Assembly: GCA_964514395.1 (NCBI GenBank)
Contig: CAZEQK010000008.1
Coordinates: 1-64,000, forward strand
Length of the DNA stretch: 64,000 nt
Direction: 5' to 3'
Origin: CAZEQK01 sp964514395
Lineage (GTDB): Bacteria > Bacillota > Bacilli > Tepidibacillales > Tepidibacillaceae
The translations under genes were made by a program, and so were the position numbers. Positions 17,410-26,070 of this stretch are shown here, one piece after another (within the stretch, counting starts at the first letter, position 1; every line of letters begins with the position of its first letter). The notes below the pieces were generated by a model. That model worked only from the letters and a program-made list of their open reading frames with translations. It did not search any database and was not told the origin of the DNA.

Positions 17410-17438
17410 TTGAATGATTAGAAATGTTTTTATATAAT
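17410..17438 (+). promoter_or_regulatory. Sigma A promoter of the ClC gene with overlapping inverted repeat
   Basis: TTGAAT at 17410-17415, 17 nt, TATAAT at 17433-17438. The short inverted repeat AAGGT-TTTT-ACCTT (17398-17411) abuts the -35 and could be an operator. Confidence 0.6.
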
Positions 17439-17475
17439 TAAATTTTATAGGGAAAAAATCAAAGGAGAGGCAAAA

Positions 17476-19278
17476 ATGGATAAGACTGCGGAGATAGAGA
17501 GGAATCATTTTATTTCATACTTAAAAAAATTATTTAAAGCGAATCGCGCATTATCAACTATGTTTTTATCACTTCTTATTGGTATTCTTGGTGGGCTTTT
17601 TGCTGTATTGTTCCGTTTAATGATTAAATGGAGTCACACAGGATTTACAGGTCTTGGACACATGCTATTTGGGTTTTTACCAAATGATTGGTGGATAGTT
17701 ACATTGCCAGCTTTAGCAGGTATAATAGTTGGACCATTGACCTATTTCTTTGCACGCGAAGCAAAGGGGCATGGAGTTCCTGAAGTGATGGAGGCTGTAG
17801 CATTAAAAGATGGAAAAATGAGGATGAGGGTCATCTTTGTCAAAGCGCTTGCATCAGCATCATCTATTGGTGCAGGAGCCTCAGTAGGTAGAGAAGGTCC
17901 AATCATACAAATGGGTTCTGGTATAGGTTCTGTATTAGCTAGTTTTTTTAAATTAAATAAAGACCAAGTGAAAACATATGTGGCCTGCGGAGCAGCAGCT
18001 GGTATTTCAGCTACCTTTAATGCACCTATTGCTGGTGTGTTTTTTGCTCAAGAAATTATATTAGGCAATTTTACAGCATCTACCTTTAGCCCTATTGTTA
18101 TTTCATCTGTGACAGCGGCTGCGATTGCTCAATTATTTATTGGGACTTTACCAGCCTTTTCAGTAGAGGCATATACCTTTAATCACCCGGTCGAATTATT
18201 GTTTTATGCATTCTTAGGGTTATTAGCTGCACTTGTAGGATATATTTTTATAAAGCTATTATATAAATCTGAAGATGTTTTTAACAGCATTAAAATTATT
18301 CCAGAGTGGTTTAAGCCAGTAATTGGTGGTCTTATTATTGGTCTTATCGGTATAAAATTTCCACAGATTCTTGGTGTTGGGTATGGCACGATTGAGGCTA
18401 CCTTTCAGGGCCACTTTTTACTAGGAACCTTATTAACGTTAGTTTTATTAAAGGTTGTTGCAACCTCCCTCACCTTAGGTTCTGGTCATTCAGGTGGTGT
18501 ATTTGCACCGGCTCTATTTATGGGGGCGACAACTGGAGGCGCCTTTGGTTATATTATACAAGAATTATTTCCTAATATCGTTAGTAATCCAGGAGCGTAT
18601 GCAATTGTAGGTATGGGTGCAGTAGTAGCAGGTACGACACAAGCTCCTATAACAGCAATGATTATTATTTTTGAGATGACAAGGGACTATCGACTAATCC
18701 TTCCTTTAATGATTGCTATTGTTATAAGTACAATGCTTTCATCCTATATGAGCAAAGGTACGATTTACACAATTAAGCTACTTCGACGAGGTATTAATCT
18801 AGAGTCAGGGAAAGATGTTAATATTATGAAAAAAATTAATGTCAATGAAGTGATGACTAGTAAAGTAGAAGTGGTTCGTGATGATGAAAAGGTAGGAAAT
18901 GTTATAGAACTTATGCATAGCAGCAAACATAATGGTTTCCCAGTCCTAAATGAAAAGGATGAAGTGGTAGGAATTATTACTCTGCAGGATATTAGAGAAG
19001 CACCGGTTGAGGGTATTATGGAGATACCAGTCTCAAAATTAATGACGAAGAAGTTAATTATCACTCATCCAAATGAAACGTTGGATGATGTATTCCGTAA
19101 GTTAAATAAATATGATTTGGGTCATTTATTAGTCGTTTCCCAGCATAATACGAAGCAATTATTAGGGATCTTAACGAGAAGTGATATAGTAAAGGCTTAT
19201 GATAAGAAGCTCATTACAAGTGACGAAGTACAAGATTTGATTAATAAGAAAAAATTAGATCCAAAGATGCTGACATAA
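17476..19278 (+). CDS. ClC-family chloride/proton transporter with CBS domains
   Basis: 600 aa. The ClC membrane domain (residues about 25-440) has the anion-path signatures GHGVPEV at 98-104, GREGP at 138-142 with gating Glu140, and GGVFAPALF. The retained gating Glu and a Glu in the AQEII segment suggest H+/Cl- exchange rather than a pure channel. Two cytosolic CBS domains fill residues 455-590 and probably bind adenine nucleotides. ATG follows AAAGGAGAGG. Monogenic with its own promoter; likely role acid or ion homeostasis. Confidence 0.93.
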   Translation: MDKTAEIERNHFISYLKKLFKANRALSTMFLSLLIGILGGLFAVLFRLMIKWSHTGFTGLGHMLFGFLPNDWWIVTLPALAGIIVGPLTYFFAREAKGHGVPEVMEAVALKDGKMRMRVIFVKALASASSIGAGASVGREGPIIQMGSGIGSVLASFFKLNKDQVKTYVACGAAAGISATFNAPIAGVFFAQEIILGNFTASTFSPIVISSVTAAAIAQLFIGTLPAFSVEAYTFNHPVELLFYAFLGLLAALVGYIFIKLLYKSEDVFNSIKIIPEWFKPVIGGLIIGLIGIKFPQILGVGYGTIEATFQGHFLLGTLLTLVLLKVVATSLTLGSGHSGGVFAPALFMGATTGGAFGYIIQELFPNIVSNPGAYAIVGMGAVVAGTTQAPITAMIIIFEMTRDYRLILPLMIAIVISTMLSSYMSKGTIYTIKLLRRGINLESGKDVNIMKKINVNEVMTSKVEVVRDDEKVGNVIELMHSSKHNGFPVLNEKDEVVGIITLQDIREAPVEGIMEIPVSKLMTKKLIITHPNETLDDVFRKLNKYDLGHLLVVSQHNTKQLLGILTRSDIVKAYDKKLITSDEVQDLINKKKLDPKMLT

Positions 19279-19285
19279 TGATATA

Positions 19286-19316
19286 AAAAAAATGTGCCGT
19301 TTGGCACATTTTTTTT
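19286..19316. terminator. Bidirectional terminator between ClC and tautomerase genes
   Basis: AAAAATGTGCC / GGCACATTTTT, loop GTTT, flanked by A and T runs, between convergent genes. Confidence 0.88.
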
Positions 19317-19322
19317 TATACT

Positions 19323-19517
19323 TTATTTTGTTTCTTGATCCATTATCAGTTTGCCACCTTTAGCATAATGATCTTTTTTTAGATCCTCAAGAAATATAAA
19401 TACTTTTTCAGGAGGTACTTGTACAGTTTCTGAAACAACCTTTGTAATTTTTTCAACCAGCTCTCTTTTTTGTTCTATCGTACGTCCTTCAATCATTTCA
19501 ATTGTAATAAATGGCAT
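19323..19517 (-). CDS. 4-oxalocrotonate tautomerase family protein
   Basis: 64 aa, the exact size of the family (YwhB in B. subtilis). Pro2, the catalytic base after Met removal, is present (MPFITIEMIEGRT), as are the conserved EQKRELVEKIT and PPEKVFIFLED segments. Forms hexamers and isomerises unsaturated 2-oxo acids; the natural substrate here is unknown. In B. subtilis ywhB lies near ywhE (pbpG), as here. ATG follows GGAGGAG. Confidence 0.92.
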   Translation of the reverse strand: MPFITIEMIEGRTIEQKRELVEKITKVVSETVQVPPEKVFIFLEDLKKDHYAKGGKLIMDQETK

Positions 19518-19587
19518 AATTACTCCTCCAATAAGTTTACTTTTACTTCATTATTATACTGGCATGATAACCATTTGAACAAGGATA

Positions 19588-21645
19588 TTAATTGTTCCAC
19601 CAGTATTTAAACATACTCCACAATGAGGAGGAATTATCCTCTATTTTCGTTTTTGGATTATCCTTCATATTATTATCTAGATGAACATCGCAATATTCTG
19701 TTGGTTCTGTACCCTCGATAAATACCTCTAAACGAGTACTAGGACAATTTGCAGTTGCAATTTTTCCTGTTTCTGTATCAATGTATAAGCTGACTACTCC
19801 TTTAGGAACAGTAAATAATTGAGGAGGCAGCGAAGAATGGGCCTTTTCCATATAATCTGCCCAAATCTCTTTAGTAATAATAGAATCACCATTACTTAAA
19901 GTTTTACTCTTATCGTAGCCAGTCCACAATGCCGTTACTAAATGTGGAGTATAACCAATTAACCACGAATCATAATCTGTCGTTCCTGTTTTGCCTGCTA
20001 TTGGTCTTTTTAAACGATCAGATACATAGTAGCCAGTCCCACCTGGCTCAAATACCCCTTCCATAAGATAGGTAAGAATAAAAGAAATAGCAGGAGAGAC
20101 CACTTGTTTTTCCTCAATACTTCCTTTTTTATATAGTATACTACCATTCGCATCTTCAATTTTAAGGACAGCGGTAGACTCAATTCTCTTCCCTTGGTTT
20201 GCTATTGTTGCATAAGCACTTGCCATTTCAAAGGGTGTTACCTCTTGAGCACCTATTGCTAAAGAGGGGTAAGGTTTTAATTCTTCTTCAATTCCTACCC
20301 TTTTAGACATATCGATAAGCTTATCCATTCCTATTTCCATATGTGTTTTAACTGCATAAATATTGACGGAATGAGTTAACGCATATCTTAAATCAATATC
20401 TCGATTGGTGTAATGATTACCGAAATTCGATGGTTGGTACGTTTGATTATTACCAAAGGTAAAAACCGTTGGTTCATCCTTAAGCATAGTAATTGGAGTA
20501 AAGCCATTTTCTAAAGCAGCGAGATATAGGATAGGTTTGAATGTTGAACCTGGCTGTCTCTTTGCAAAGACACGGTTATATTGGCTTTCTTTATAATCCT
20601 TTCCTCCGACAAAGGCCTTAACAAAGCCAGTATTTGGTTCAATACTAATTAAGGCTGCTTGCATATCTTCTTTATCTGTTAGGTGTTTGCTAATTATTTG
20701 TTCAGCGTATTGTTGATCCTTGGAATTTAATGTTGTATATATTTTTAAACCACCTTGGTATATCTGTTTTTCATCAATTCCATATCTATTTTTTAAAAGA
20801 GATATAATATAGTCCCTAAAATAAGGTGCCATTGTCTGATAAGCCTTTTCCTTGGGGTCACGAAAAACCAGCTGTTTGTTATAAGCAGTAGTCGCTTCAT
20901 CCTGCGTAATGTACTTTTGCTCTACCATGGCCTGCAATACTTGCTTTTGTCTATTTTTTGCACTGTCCATATCAATAAAAGGAGAATAGTAGCCGGGACC
21001 TTTAATGATACCTGCTAGCATACTGCTCTCTGCTAAATTAAGCGTTGAAACATCCTTACCATAATAGGTTTCAGATGCAATTTGAACTCCATTTGATGAA
21101 AAACCAAAATAAATTTGATTTAAGTACATCTCTAAGATTTTGTCCTTAGAATAAGCCAATTCTAATTGTATAGCAAAAAGTGCCTCTTTAACCTTTCTGG
21201 TCCAGGTTTTTTCTTGCGTGAGGTACAGGTTTTTAGCTAATTGCTGCGTAATGGTGCTAGCGCCTTGTATCTTGGACATATGCTTAATATCTTCCAATAT
21301 AGCTCCGCCAATTCTAAGGAAGTCTAACCCAAAATGCTTATAAAATTTCCGATCTTCAATAGCAATCGTAGCGTCTATTAAAGATTTAGGTATTCTTGAT
21401 AATGGAACATATACCCTGTTTTCCCCGTTATGCAAATCATCGATGATTTGTCCATCCTCTGAATATATAAAAGTTGTTTGTTCAATCGTCGAATTTGGTA
21501 GTGGTTGTGACTGCAAATATAGAACAAGAAAAATTGATGCACTACTGAAAATAAAAAATAAGACCAATAAAAAGATAGTGAACTGTTTCACTCTTTTTAA
21601 AAATTTATATAAAGGCATACCATCTAAATCATCATATCTGTTCAT
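19588..21645 (-). CDS. pbpG: Class A penicillin-binding protein (PbpG-like)
   Basis: Bifunctional peptidoglycan glycosyltransferase/transpeptidase, 685 aa. One membrane anchor (about 18-41), then the GT51 domain (EDRKFYKHFG with catalytic Glu, QGASTITQQLAKNLYL) and the transpeptidase domain with SxxK (STFK), SVN and KTGTT. The position next to speE-speB matches B. subtilis ywhE/pbpG, a forespore gene needed for spore peptidoglycan. A sigma F-like promoter is visible upstream. ATG follows AAGGGAGGG. Full length. Confidence 0.92.
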   Translation of the reverse strand: MNRYDDLDGMPLYKFLKRVKQFTIFLLVLFFIFSSASIFLVLYLQSQPLPNSTIEQTTFIYSEDGQIIDDLHNGENRVYVPLSRIPKSLIDATIAIEDRKFYKHFGLDFLRIGGAILEDIKHMSKIQGASTITQQLAKNLYLTQEKTWTRKVKEALFAIQLELAYSKDKILEMYLNQIYFGFSSNGVQIASETYYGKDVSTLNLAESSMLAGIIKGPGYYSPFIDMDSAKNRQKQVLQAMVEQKYITQDEATTAYNKQLVFRDPKEKAYQTMAPYFRDYIISLLKNRYGIDEKQIYQGGLKIYTTLNSKDQQYAEQIISKHLTDKEDMQAALISIEPNTGFVKAFVGGKDYKESQYNRVFAKRQPGSTFKPILYLAALENGFTPITMLKDEPTVFTFGNNQTYQPSNFGNHYTNRDIDLRYALTHSVNIYAVKTHMEIGMDKLIDMSKRVGIEEELKPYPSLAIGAQEVTPFEMASAYATIANQGKRIESTAVLKIEDANGSILYKKGSIEEKQVVSPAISFILTYLMEGVFEPGGTGYYVSDRLKRPIAGKTGTTDYDSWLIGYTPHLVTALWTGYDKSKTLSNGDSIITKEIWADYMEKAHSSLPPQLFTVPKGVVSLYIDTETGKIATANCPSTRLEVFIEGTEPTEYCDVHLDNNMKDNPKTKIEDNSSSLWSMFKYWWNN

Positions 21646-21678
21646 TGTGAACCCTCCCTTCCAAGCTTTTTACTAACC

Positions 21679-21707
21679 ATTATTGGTGAAAGAAGGCTAC
21701 CTTATAC
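21679..21707 (-). promoter_or_regulatory. Candidate sigma F promoter of pbpG
   Basis: On the minus strand GTATA (21703-21707), 15 nt, then ACCAATAAT (21679-21687). The -35 fits the sigma F consensus and the -10 keeps the ANANT part but lacks the GG. It resembles the candidate upstream of spoIIR. Confidence 0.4.
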
Positions 21708-21777
21708 TTGCATCCCATAGTTTTTAATATTTTTTTCTTGCATTTTAAATCATTTTTAATATAATACATTAAGTGAA

Positions 21778-21877
21778 NNNNNNNNNNNNNNNNNNNNNNN
21801 NNNNNNNNNNNNNNNNNNNNNNNNNNNNNNNNNNNNNNNNNNNNNNNNNNNNNNNNNNNNNNNNNNNNNNNNNNNNN
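21778..21877. other. Assembly gap (100 N) inside a repeat array
   Basis: Exactly 100 N, so the true length is unknown. The left flank ends in AAGTGAA and the right flank starts with ACTTCATTCAG, which together rebuild the repeat start AAGTGAAACTTCATTCAG. The gap therefore probably replaces one or more collapsed repeat units. Confidence 0.9.
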
Positions 21878-22037
21878 ACTTCATTCAGACGCTTTATCTG
21901 AATGTTAGTAGAACATATCCAGGAGGTTAGCGCCACTTATTTTTGAAGGAAATTAGAGGCGGTTAGCTATCGGGCAAGTGAAACTTCATTCAGACGCTTT
22001 ATCTGAATGTTAGTAGAACATATCCAGGAGGTTAGCG
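21878..22037. repeat. Tandem copies B and C of the structured repeat upstream of speE
   Basis: Two identical 55-bp blocks, 21878-21932 and 21983-22037, repeat with a 105-bp period. Each holds a perfect 7-bp stem ATTCAGA/TCTGAAT with a 7-nt loop and ends in TATCCAGGAGGTTAGCG. A second related segment (GGTTAGCTATCGGGCAA versus GGTTAACTATTGGACAA) follows each copy. Copy A is at 10010-10070. The rest of the 485-bp region 21646-22130 holds the pbpG upstream region and the gap, with no gene seen. Confidence 0.85.
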
Positions 22038-22130
22038 GTGGTTAACTATTGGACAAAGGTTAAGTTAAATAATTTTCGTGAGTGTTTTGGGAAGACTAAA
22101 TTTAGTAGTATAAAGGAAAGAGGGATATAC

Positions 22131-22961
22131 ATGGAATTATGGTATACAGAAAAACAAACAGAAAATCATGGGATTACAACGAAAATTTCAAAAACATTAC
22201 ATACAGAAAAAACTGATTTTCAACAATTAGATATCATTGAAACAAATCAATTTGGGAGAATGCTGGTGCTTGATGGTATGGTAATGACTACCATTAAGGA
22301 CGAGTTCGTCTATCATGAAATGATTACCCATGTCGCTTTAAATACTCATCCGAATCCAAAAAGAGTGTTAGTAGTAGGTGGAGGAGACGGCGGAGCAATA
22401 AGAGAAATTTTAAAGCATCAAAGCGTAGAGAAAGCAGTGTTAGCTGAAATAGATGGAAGAGTAATTGAAACCTCAAAGGAATTTTTACCTGAAATTGCTG
22501 GGGCATTAGAGGATAAAAGAGTAGATGTTCAGGTTGTGGATGGAATTAAATATATCCACGACCATAAGGGTCAGTTCGATGTTATTATGGTAGATTCAAC
22601 AGAGCCTATTGGTCCTGCTGTGGGGCTTTTTGAAAAAGGATTCTATCAAGGGATTTACGATGCACTAAAGGAAGACGGGATATTAGTGGCTCAAACGGAA
22701 TCTCCTTGGTTTAATGGCGGACTAATTAAAAGAGTCTTTAAAGATATCAAATCAATTTTTCCAGTGACTAGATTATATACAGTAAGCATTCCTACCTATC
22801 CAAGTGGATTATGGAGTTTTACAATAGGCTCTAAGAAATATGATCCATTAGAAGTAAACGAAAAGGAATTGAAGAATTTAAATACCAAATATTATACACC
22901 TAGGCTTCATAAAACTGTCTTTCAATTACCAAAATTTGTCGAGGATTTAGTCAATGAGTAA
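22131..22961 (+). CDS. speE: Spermidine synthase
   Basis: Aminopropyltransferase making spermidine from putrescine and decarboxylated SAM. The ATG at 22131 (MELWYTEK, ribosome site GAAAGAGGG) gives 276 aa, the B. subtilis length; the reading frame continues upstream into repeat sequence but that part is not conserved. Motifs: VGGGDGG at 82-88, DSTEPIGPA, and PTYPSGLW. speB overlaps its end by 8 nt, so the polyamine genes are coupled. The tandem repeat lies in its 5' region. Confidence 0.96.
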   Translation: MELWYTEKQTENHGITTKISKTLHTEKTDFQQLDIIETNQFGRMLVLDGMVMTTIKDEFVYHEMITHVALNTHPNPKRVLVVGGGDGGAIREILKHQSVEKAVLAEIDGRVIETSKEFLPEIAGALEDKRVDVQVVDGIKYIHDHKGQFDVIMVDSTEPIGPAVGLFEKGFYQGIYDALKEDGILVAQTESPWFNGGLIKRVFKDIKSIFPVTRLYTVSIPTYPSGLWSFTIGSKKYDPLEVNEKELKNLNTKYYTPRLHKTVFQLPKFVEDLVNE

Positions 22962-23835
22962 GCAGATGAAATTTGATGAAGCCTATTCAGGAAATGTATT
23001 CATCGCATCCCATTCTAATTATAATGAATCAGAAATAGTAATCTATGGAATGCCAATGGATTTTACAGTTAGTTATCGACCAGGTTCTAGATTTGGTCCA
23101 AAAAGAATCAGGGAAGTATCTATAGGTCTTGAGGAATATAGCCCATACCTGTATAGAGAGCTACATGAAGTAAAATACTTTGATGCTGGTGATATACCCT
23201 TACCATTTGGAAATCCAGAAAAAAGTATAAATATGATTGCTGATTATGTATCCCAAATATTAGAGGATGATAAGTTTCCATTGGGATTAGGTGGAGAGCA
23301 TTTAGTAACATGGCCTATAGTGAAGGAAGTCTATAAAAAATACCCTGATATGCTTTTTTTTCACATTGATGCCCATGCTGATTTAAGAGAGGATTATGAG
23401 GGTGAAATTCTCTCCCATGCCACACCAGTTCGCAAAATAGCTGAACTAATTGGCGGCAAAAACGTGTATCAATTTGGTATTCGCTCTGGTTTAAAGGAAG
23501 AGTTTCTCTATGCAAAGGAAAATTTAAACTTCTATCCCTTTGAAGTGTTAGAACCATTAAAAAAAGTCTTAGAAACCATTGCTGACCGCCCCATATATGT
23601 CACGATTGACATTGATGTATTAGATCCAGCTTTTGCACCTGGGACAGGTACACTAGAAGCCGGAGGAATTACATCCAAAGAAATACTTGCAGCCATCCAT
23701 GAAATTTCTAAAGCTAAGGCAAATATAATTGGAGCAGATATTGTCGAGGTTGCTCCTATTTATGATTTAGCAGATCAAACTGCTATTTTGGCTTCAAAGT
23801 TAGTAAGAGAAATGATTCTAGGATTTGCAAAATAA
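22954..23835 (+). CDS. speB: Agmatinase
   Basis: Mn-dependent ureohydrolase converting agmatine to putrescine and urea, supplying SpeE. 293 aa. Metal-ligand motifs are GGEH (about 111-114), DAHAD (about 135-139) and DIDVLDP (about 212-218). Starts inside the end of speE (8-nt overlap). The arginine decarboxylase needed for agmatine is not in the window. Confidence 0.96.
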   Translation: MSKQMKFDEAYSGNVFIASHSNYNESEIVIYGMPMDFTVSYRPGSRFGPKRIREVSIGLEEYSPYLYRELHEVKYFDAGDIPLPFGNPEKSINMIADYVSQILEDDKFPLGLGGEHLVTWPIVKEVYKKYPDMLFFHIDAHADLREDYEGEILSHATPVRKIAELIGGKNVYQFGIRSGLKEEFLYAKENLNFYPFEVLEPLKKVLETIADRPIYVTIDIDVLDPAFAPGTGTLEAGGITSKEILAAIHEISKAKANIIGADIVEVAPIYDLADQTAILASKLVREMILGFAK

Positions 23836-23836
23836 A

Positions 23837-24265
23837 ATGTCAACACAAGTATCCATAGAAATTTTGACAAAAATTACACATACAGATGGAGACCGTGAAA
23901 ATATAAGTTATAATACTAAAGGGGTCCTTTATCAAAAACAGGACGAGTATTTTTTAAGATATAAGGACCATCCTGATCTTGGTAAAACATGGTCGATCAT
24001 AAAATGGAGCTTTCATAAACCTTATAAAATAAATATTATTCGTCAGGGGGAAGTGAGGGTACAACAAGAGTTTTTAAAGGAGCATACTGATAGAACACAG
24101 TATCATAGTCCGGCAGGAATCTTAGAGATGGAAGCCACGACAATTGATATTTCATTGGAAGAAGGGCAACTCATTACAGAATATAGTTTAAAAATAAATG
24201 AGCAAATGGTAGGGAAATATACCATTCAAATTAATTATAAGGAAATAAGGGATGAATATGTTTAA
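23837..24265 (+). CDS. ywiB: DUF1934 beta-barrel protein (YwiB-like)
   Basis: 142 aa. Matches the DUF1934 family, small lipocalin-like beta-barrels: alternating strands, PAGILEMEATTIDISL and a terminal MVGKYTIQINYKE strand. ATG 23837 is one base after the speB stop; a TTG 12 nt upstream is possible. Position after speB is as expected from Bacillus, where ywiB lies near argS. Function unknown; cytosolic, no signal peptide. Confidence 0.82.
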   Translation: MSTQVSIEILTKITHTDGDRENISYNTKGVLYQKQDEYFLRYKDHPDLGKTWSIIKWSFHKPYKINIIRQGEVRVQQEFLKEHTDRTQYHSPAGILEMEATTIDISLEEGQLITEYSLKINEQMVGKYTIQINYKEIRDEYV

Positions 24266-24416
24266 AGAATTATTATTATCTACTTCAACAGGAGTAGTAG
24301 TCGGTTTTATATTTGCTTTATTTAAGTTACCAATACCAGCACCTCCAGCGATACAAGGTATATTAGGAATTATCGGTATCTTTTTAGGGTATCAATTATA
24401 TCGTTTTTTATTCTGA
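24258..24416 (+). CDS. XapX domain membrane mini-protein
   Basis: 52-residue protein, ATG at 24258 overlapping the end of ywiB by 8 nt, TGA at 24414-24416. Two hydrophobic helices flank LPIPAPPAIQGILGIIGIFLGY, close to the XapX motif of small inner-membrane proteins. Overlap suggests cotranscription and coupling with ywiB. Role unknown; XapX in other bacteria is found near xanthosine transport genes, none of which are here. Confidence 0.8.
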   Translation: MFKELLLSTSTGVVVGFIFALFKLPIPAPPAIQGILGIIGIFLGYQLYRFLF

Positions 24417-24426
24417 TGATATACAA

Positions 24427-24456
24427 TAATAACACGACACAATGTCGTGTTATTTT
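24427..24456 (+). terminator. Terminator of the speE-speB-ywiB-xapX operon
   Basis: Perfect 12-bp stem AATAACACGACA / TGTCGTGTTATT with a 3-nt loop, then TTTTAC. Confidence 0.85.
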
Positions 24457-24550
24457 ACTAAATTGCTTATATATAATAAAAAAGAAGGATAAAGCAAGCT
24501 GATGGAGAATCTAAAAAGTGGAATTGAACATTAAAAAGGGGAGTGACCTC

Positions 24551-24937
24551 ATGCAATCCAGAGTAATTATTATGTTGTTATTTGCAATTATAGTAGCTGT
24601 TTTTGCAGTCATGAATATTCAACCTGTTGTGATAGATTATTTATTTGGTAAAGCAGAAATACAGTTGATATTTGTCATTATTTTTTCTATCTTTATTGGA
24701 GCATTATTTATGTTTATCCTTTCATCTATGAAACAAATTCAGTTAACAAGAAAGCTGAAATCTATAGAAAAAGAAAATACTAAGCTTAAAGCAGAGGTTG
24801 AAGAATTTGAAAATAGATTAGCAGACAATAGTTCAAATAAAGATGAAAGCAGTATAGAAAAAACAGAAAATATAAATGATAAACAAGAACAAGGTACTTT
24901 AGAAAATGAAAATTCTACCACAAATAGTGATCAATAA
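24551..24937 (+). CDS. LapA-domain (DUF1049) membrane protein
   Basis: 128 aa from the ATG at 24551, which has GGGGAGTGA upstream. Two membrane helices (about 4-22 and 36-60), the LapA/DUF1049 arrangement with NIQPVVIDYLFG between them, then a coiled coil (about 65-93) and a polar Asn/Ser/Glu-rich tail. LapA in proteobacteria helps assemble lipopolysaccharide, which is absent here, so the role in this Gram-positive is unknown. Lies 45 bp before meaB. Confidence 0.8.
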   Translation: MQSRVIIMLLFAIIVAVFAVMNIQPVVIDYLFGKAEIQLIFVIIFSIFIGALFMFILSSMKQIQLTRKLKSIEKENTKLKAEVEEFENRLADNSSNKDESSIEKTENINDKQEQGTLENENSTTNSDQ

Positions 24938-24982
24938 GGAAAGAAAGTCATAGAGTATGATATGTATTGTAGGTGACTTCAT

Positions 24983-25936
24983 TTGGAAAAATTAGTAGCA
25001 AGAATTCTTGAAGGTGATAAAAGAAGCGCTGCAAAAGCTATTACAATGATTGAGAATAATGAGATTCCTAAGAAAAGTAAATTGTTAAATCTCATATACC
25101 CTCATACTGGTCATGCACGGGTCGTAGGTATTACAGGTCCACCTGGAGCTGGGAAAAGCACCTTAGTAGATGGGTTAATTCATGTCATAAGAAAGCTTGG
25201 TTTAACAGTAGGGGTGGTGGCGATTGACCCAAGTAGCCCTTACACAGGCGGCGCAATATTAGGGGATCGTATTCGTATGCAGAAGCATGCAACTGATCCT
25301 GGTGTTTTTATTAGAAGCATGGGCAACAGAGGGACATTAGGTGGACTATCAAAAGCTACGAAAGAGGCAGTGAATGTATTAGATGCGATGGGATTGAATG
25401 TCATATTGATTGAAACGGTAGGCGTTGGCCAATCAGAGCTTGAAATCATCAATATTGCAGAAACAACCATCGTTGTTCTTCATCCGAGTACAGGTGATAG
25501 CATTCAAGCTTCAAAAGCCGGTATCATGGAGATAGCAGATCTCTTTATTGTAAATAAAAGTGATTTGCCAGGCTCACAAAAATTAATTTATGAATTAGAA
25601 GTATTATTATCAACATCAAAAAGAAAGGGGACCTGGATCCCGCCGATAGTTGTAACGATAGGCACAGAAAAAAAAGGATTAGTTGAATTATGGGAAAAAA
25701 TAAATGAGCACATGGCTTATTTAAAACAATCGGGAGTTATTAATATAACAAAGGAAAAGAATTTAGAAAAAGAACTACTAAATAGCTTTTATGATCTTGT
25801 TCAAATAAAATATGATCAGTTTATAACAACTAATGAATTTAAAAATATGAAGGCTTCAATCATCAAAAATAAGCTTACTCCTTTAGAAGCAGCAAAAATT
25901 ATTTATGATGATGTTTTTAGTGCCAAAAAAAAATAA
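24983..25936 (+). CDS. meaB: MeaB/ArgK-family G-protein chaperone
   Basis: GTPase that loads and protects adenosylcobalamin in methylmalonyl-CoA mutase or related mutases. 317 aa. Walker A is GPPGAGKS (about 51-58), followed by DPSSPYTGGAILGDRIRM (family signature), ETVGVGQSE and the base-specificity NKSD. Starts at TTG 24983 with AGGTGA upstream. No mutase gene is in the window, so its client is elsewhere or it acts on another acyl-CoA mutase. Confidence 0.93.
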   Translation: MEKLVARILEGDKRSAAKAITMIENNEIPKKSKLLNLIYPHTGHARVVGITGPPGAGKSTLVDGLIHVIRKLGLTVGVVAIDPSSPYTGGAILGDRIRMQKHATDPGVFIRSMGNRGTLGGLSKATKEAVNVLDAMGLNVILIETVGVGQSELEIINIAETTIVVLHPSTGDSIQASKAGIMEIADLFIVNKSDLPGSQKLIYELEVLLSTSKRKGTWIPPIVVTIGTEKKGLVELWEKINEHMAYLKQSGVINITKEKNLEKELLNSFYDLVQIKYDQFITTNEFKNMKASIIKNKLTPLEAAKIIYDDVFSAKKK

Positions 25937-26070
25937 ATTAGTTTTTATTAAATAATATTTGACTTCTAAAAAATATTGGATAAAATATTTGTACTAGAAG
26001 AAAATGTATGGCAACGCTTTTTTTAGGTGAATATATTTTTATTGCATGTAGCTGAAAGGGTGTGTCAGTA

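Noticed and set aside
21878..22037. Repeats as a CRISPR array
   Set aside because: Units are 105 bp with 55-bp identical blocks and related, not unique, intervening segments; no cas genes.
22038..22130. 31-residue N-terminal extension of SpeE
   Set aside because: The extension starts at the repeat edge, lacks conservation, and the ATG at 22131 gives the standard 276-residue length with a good ribosome site.
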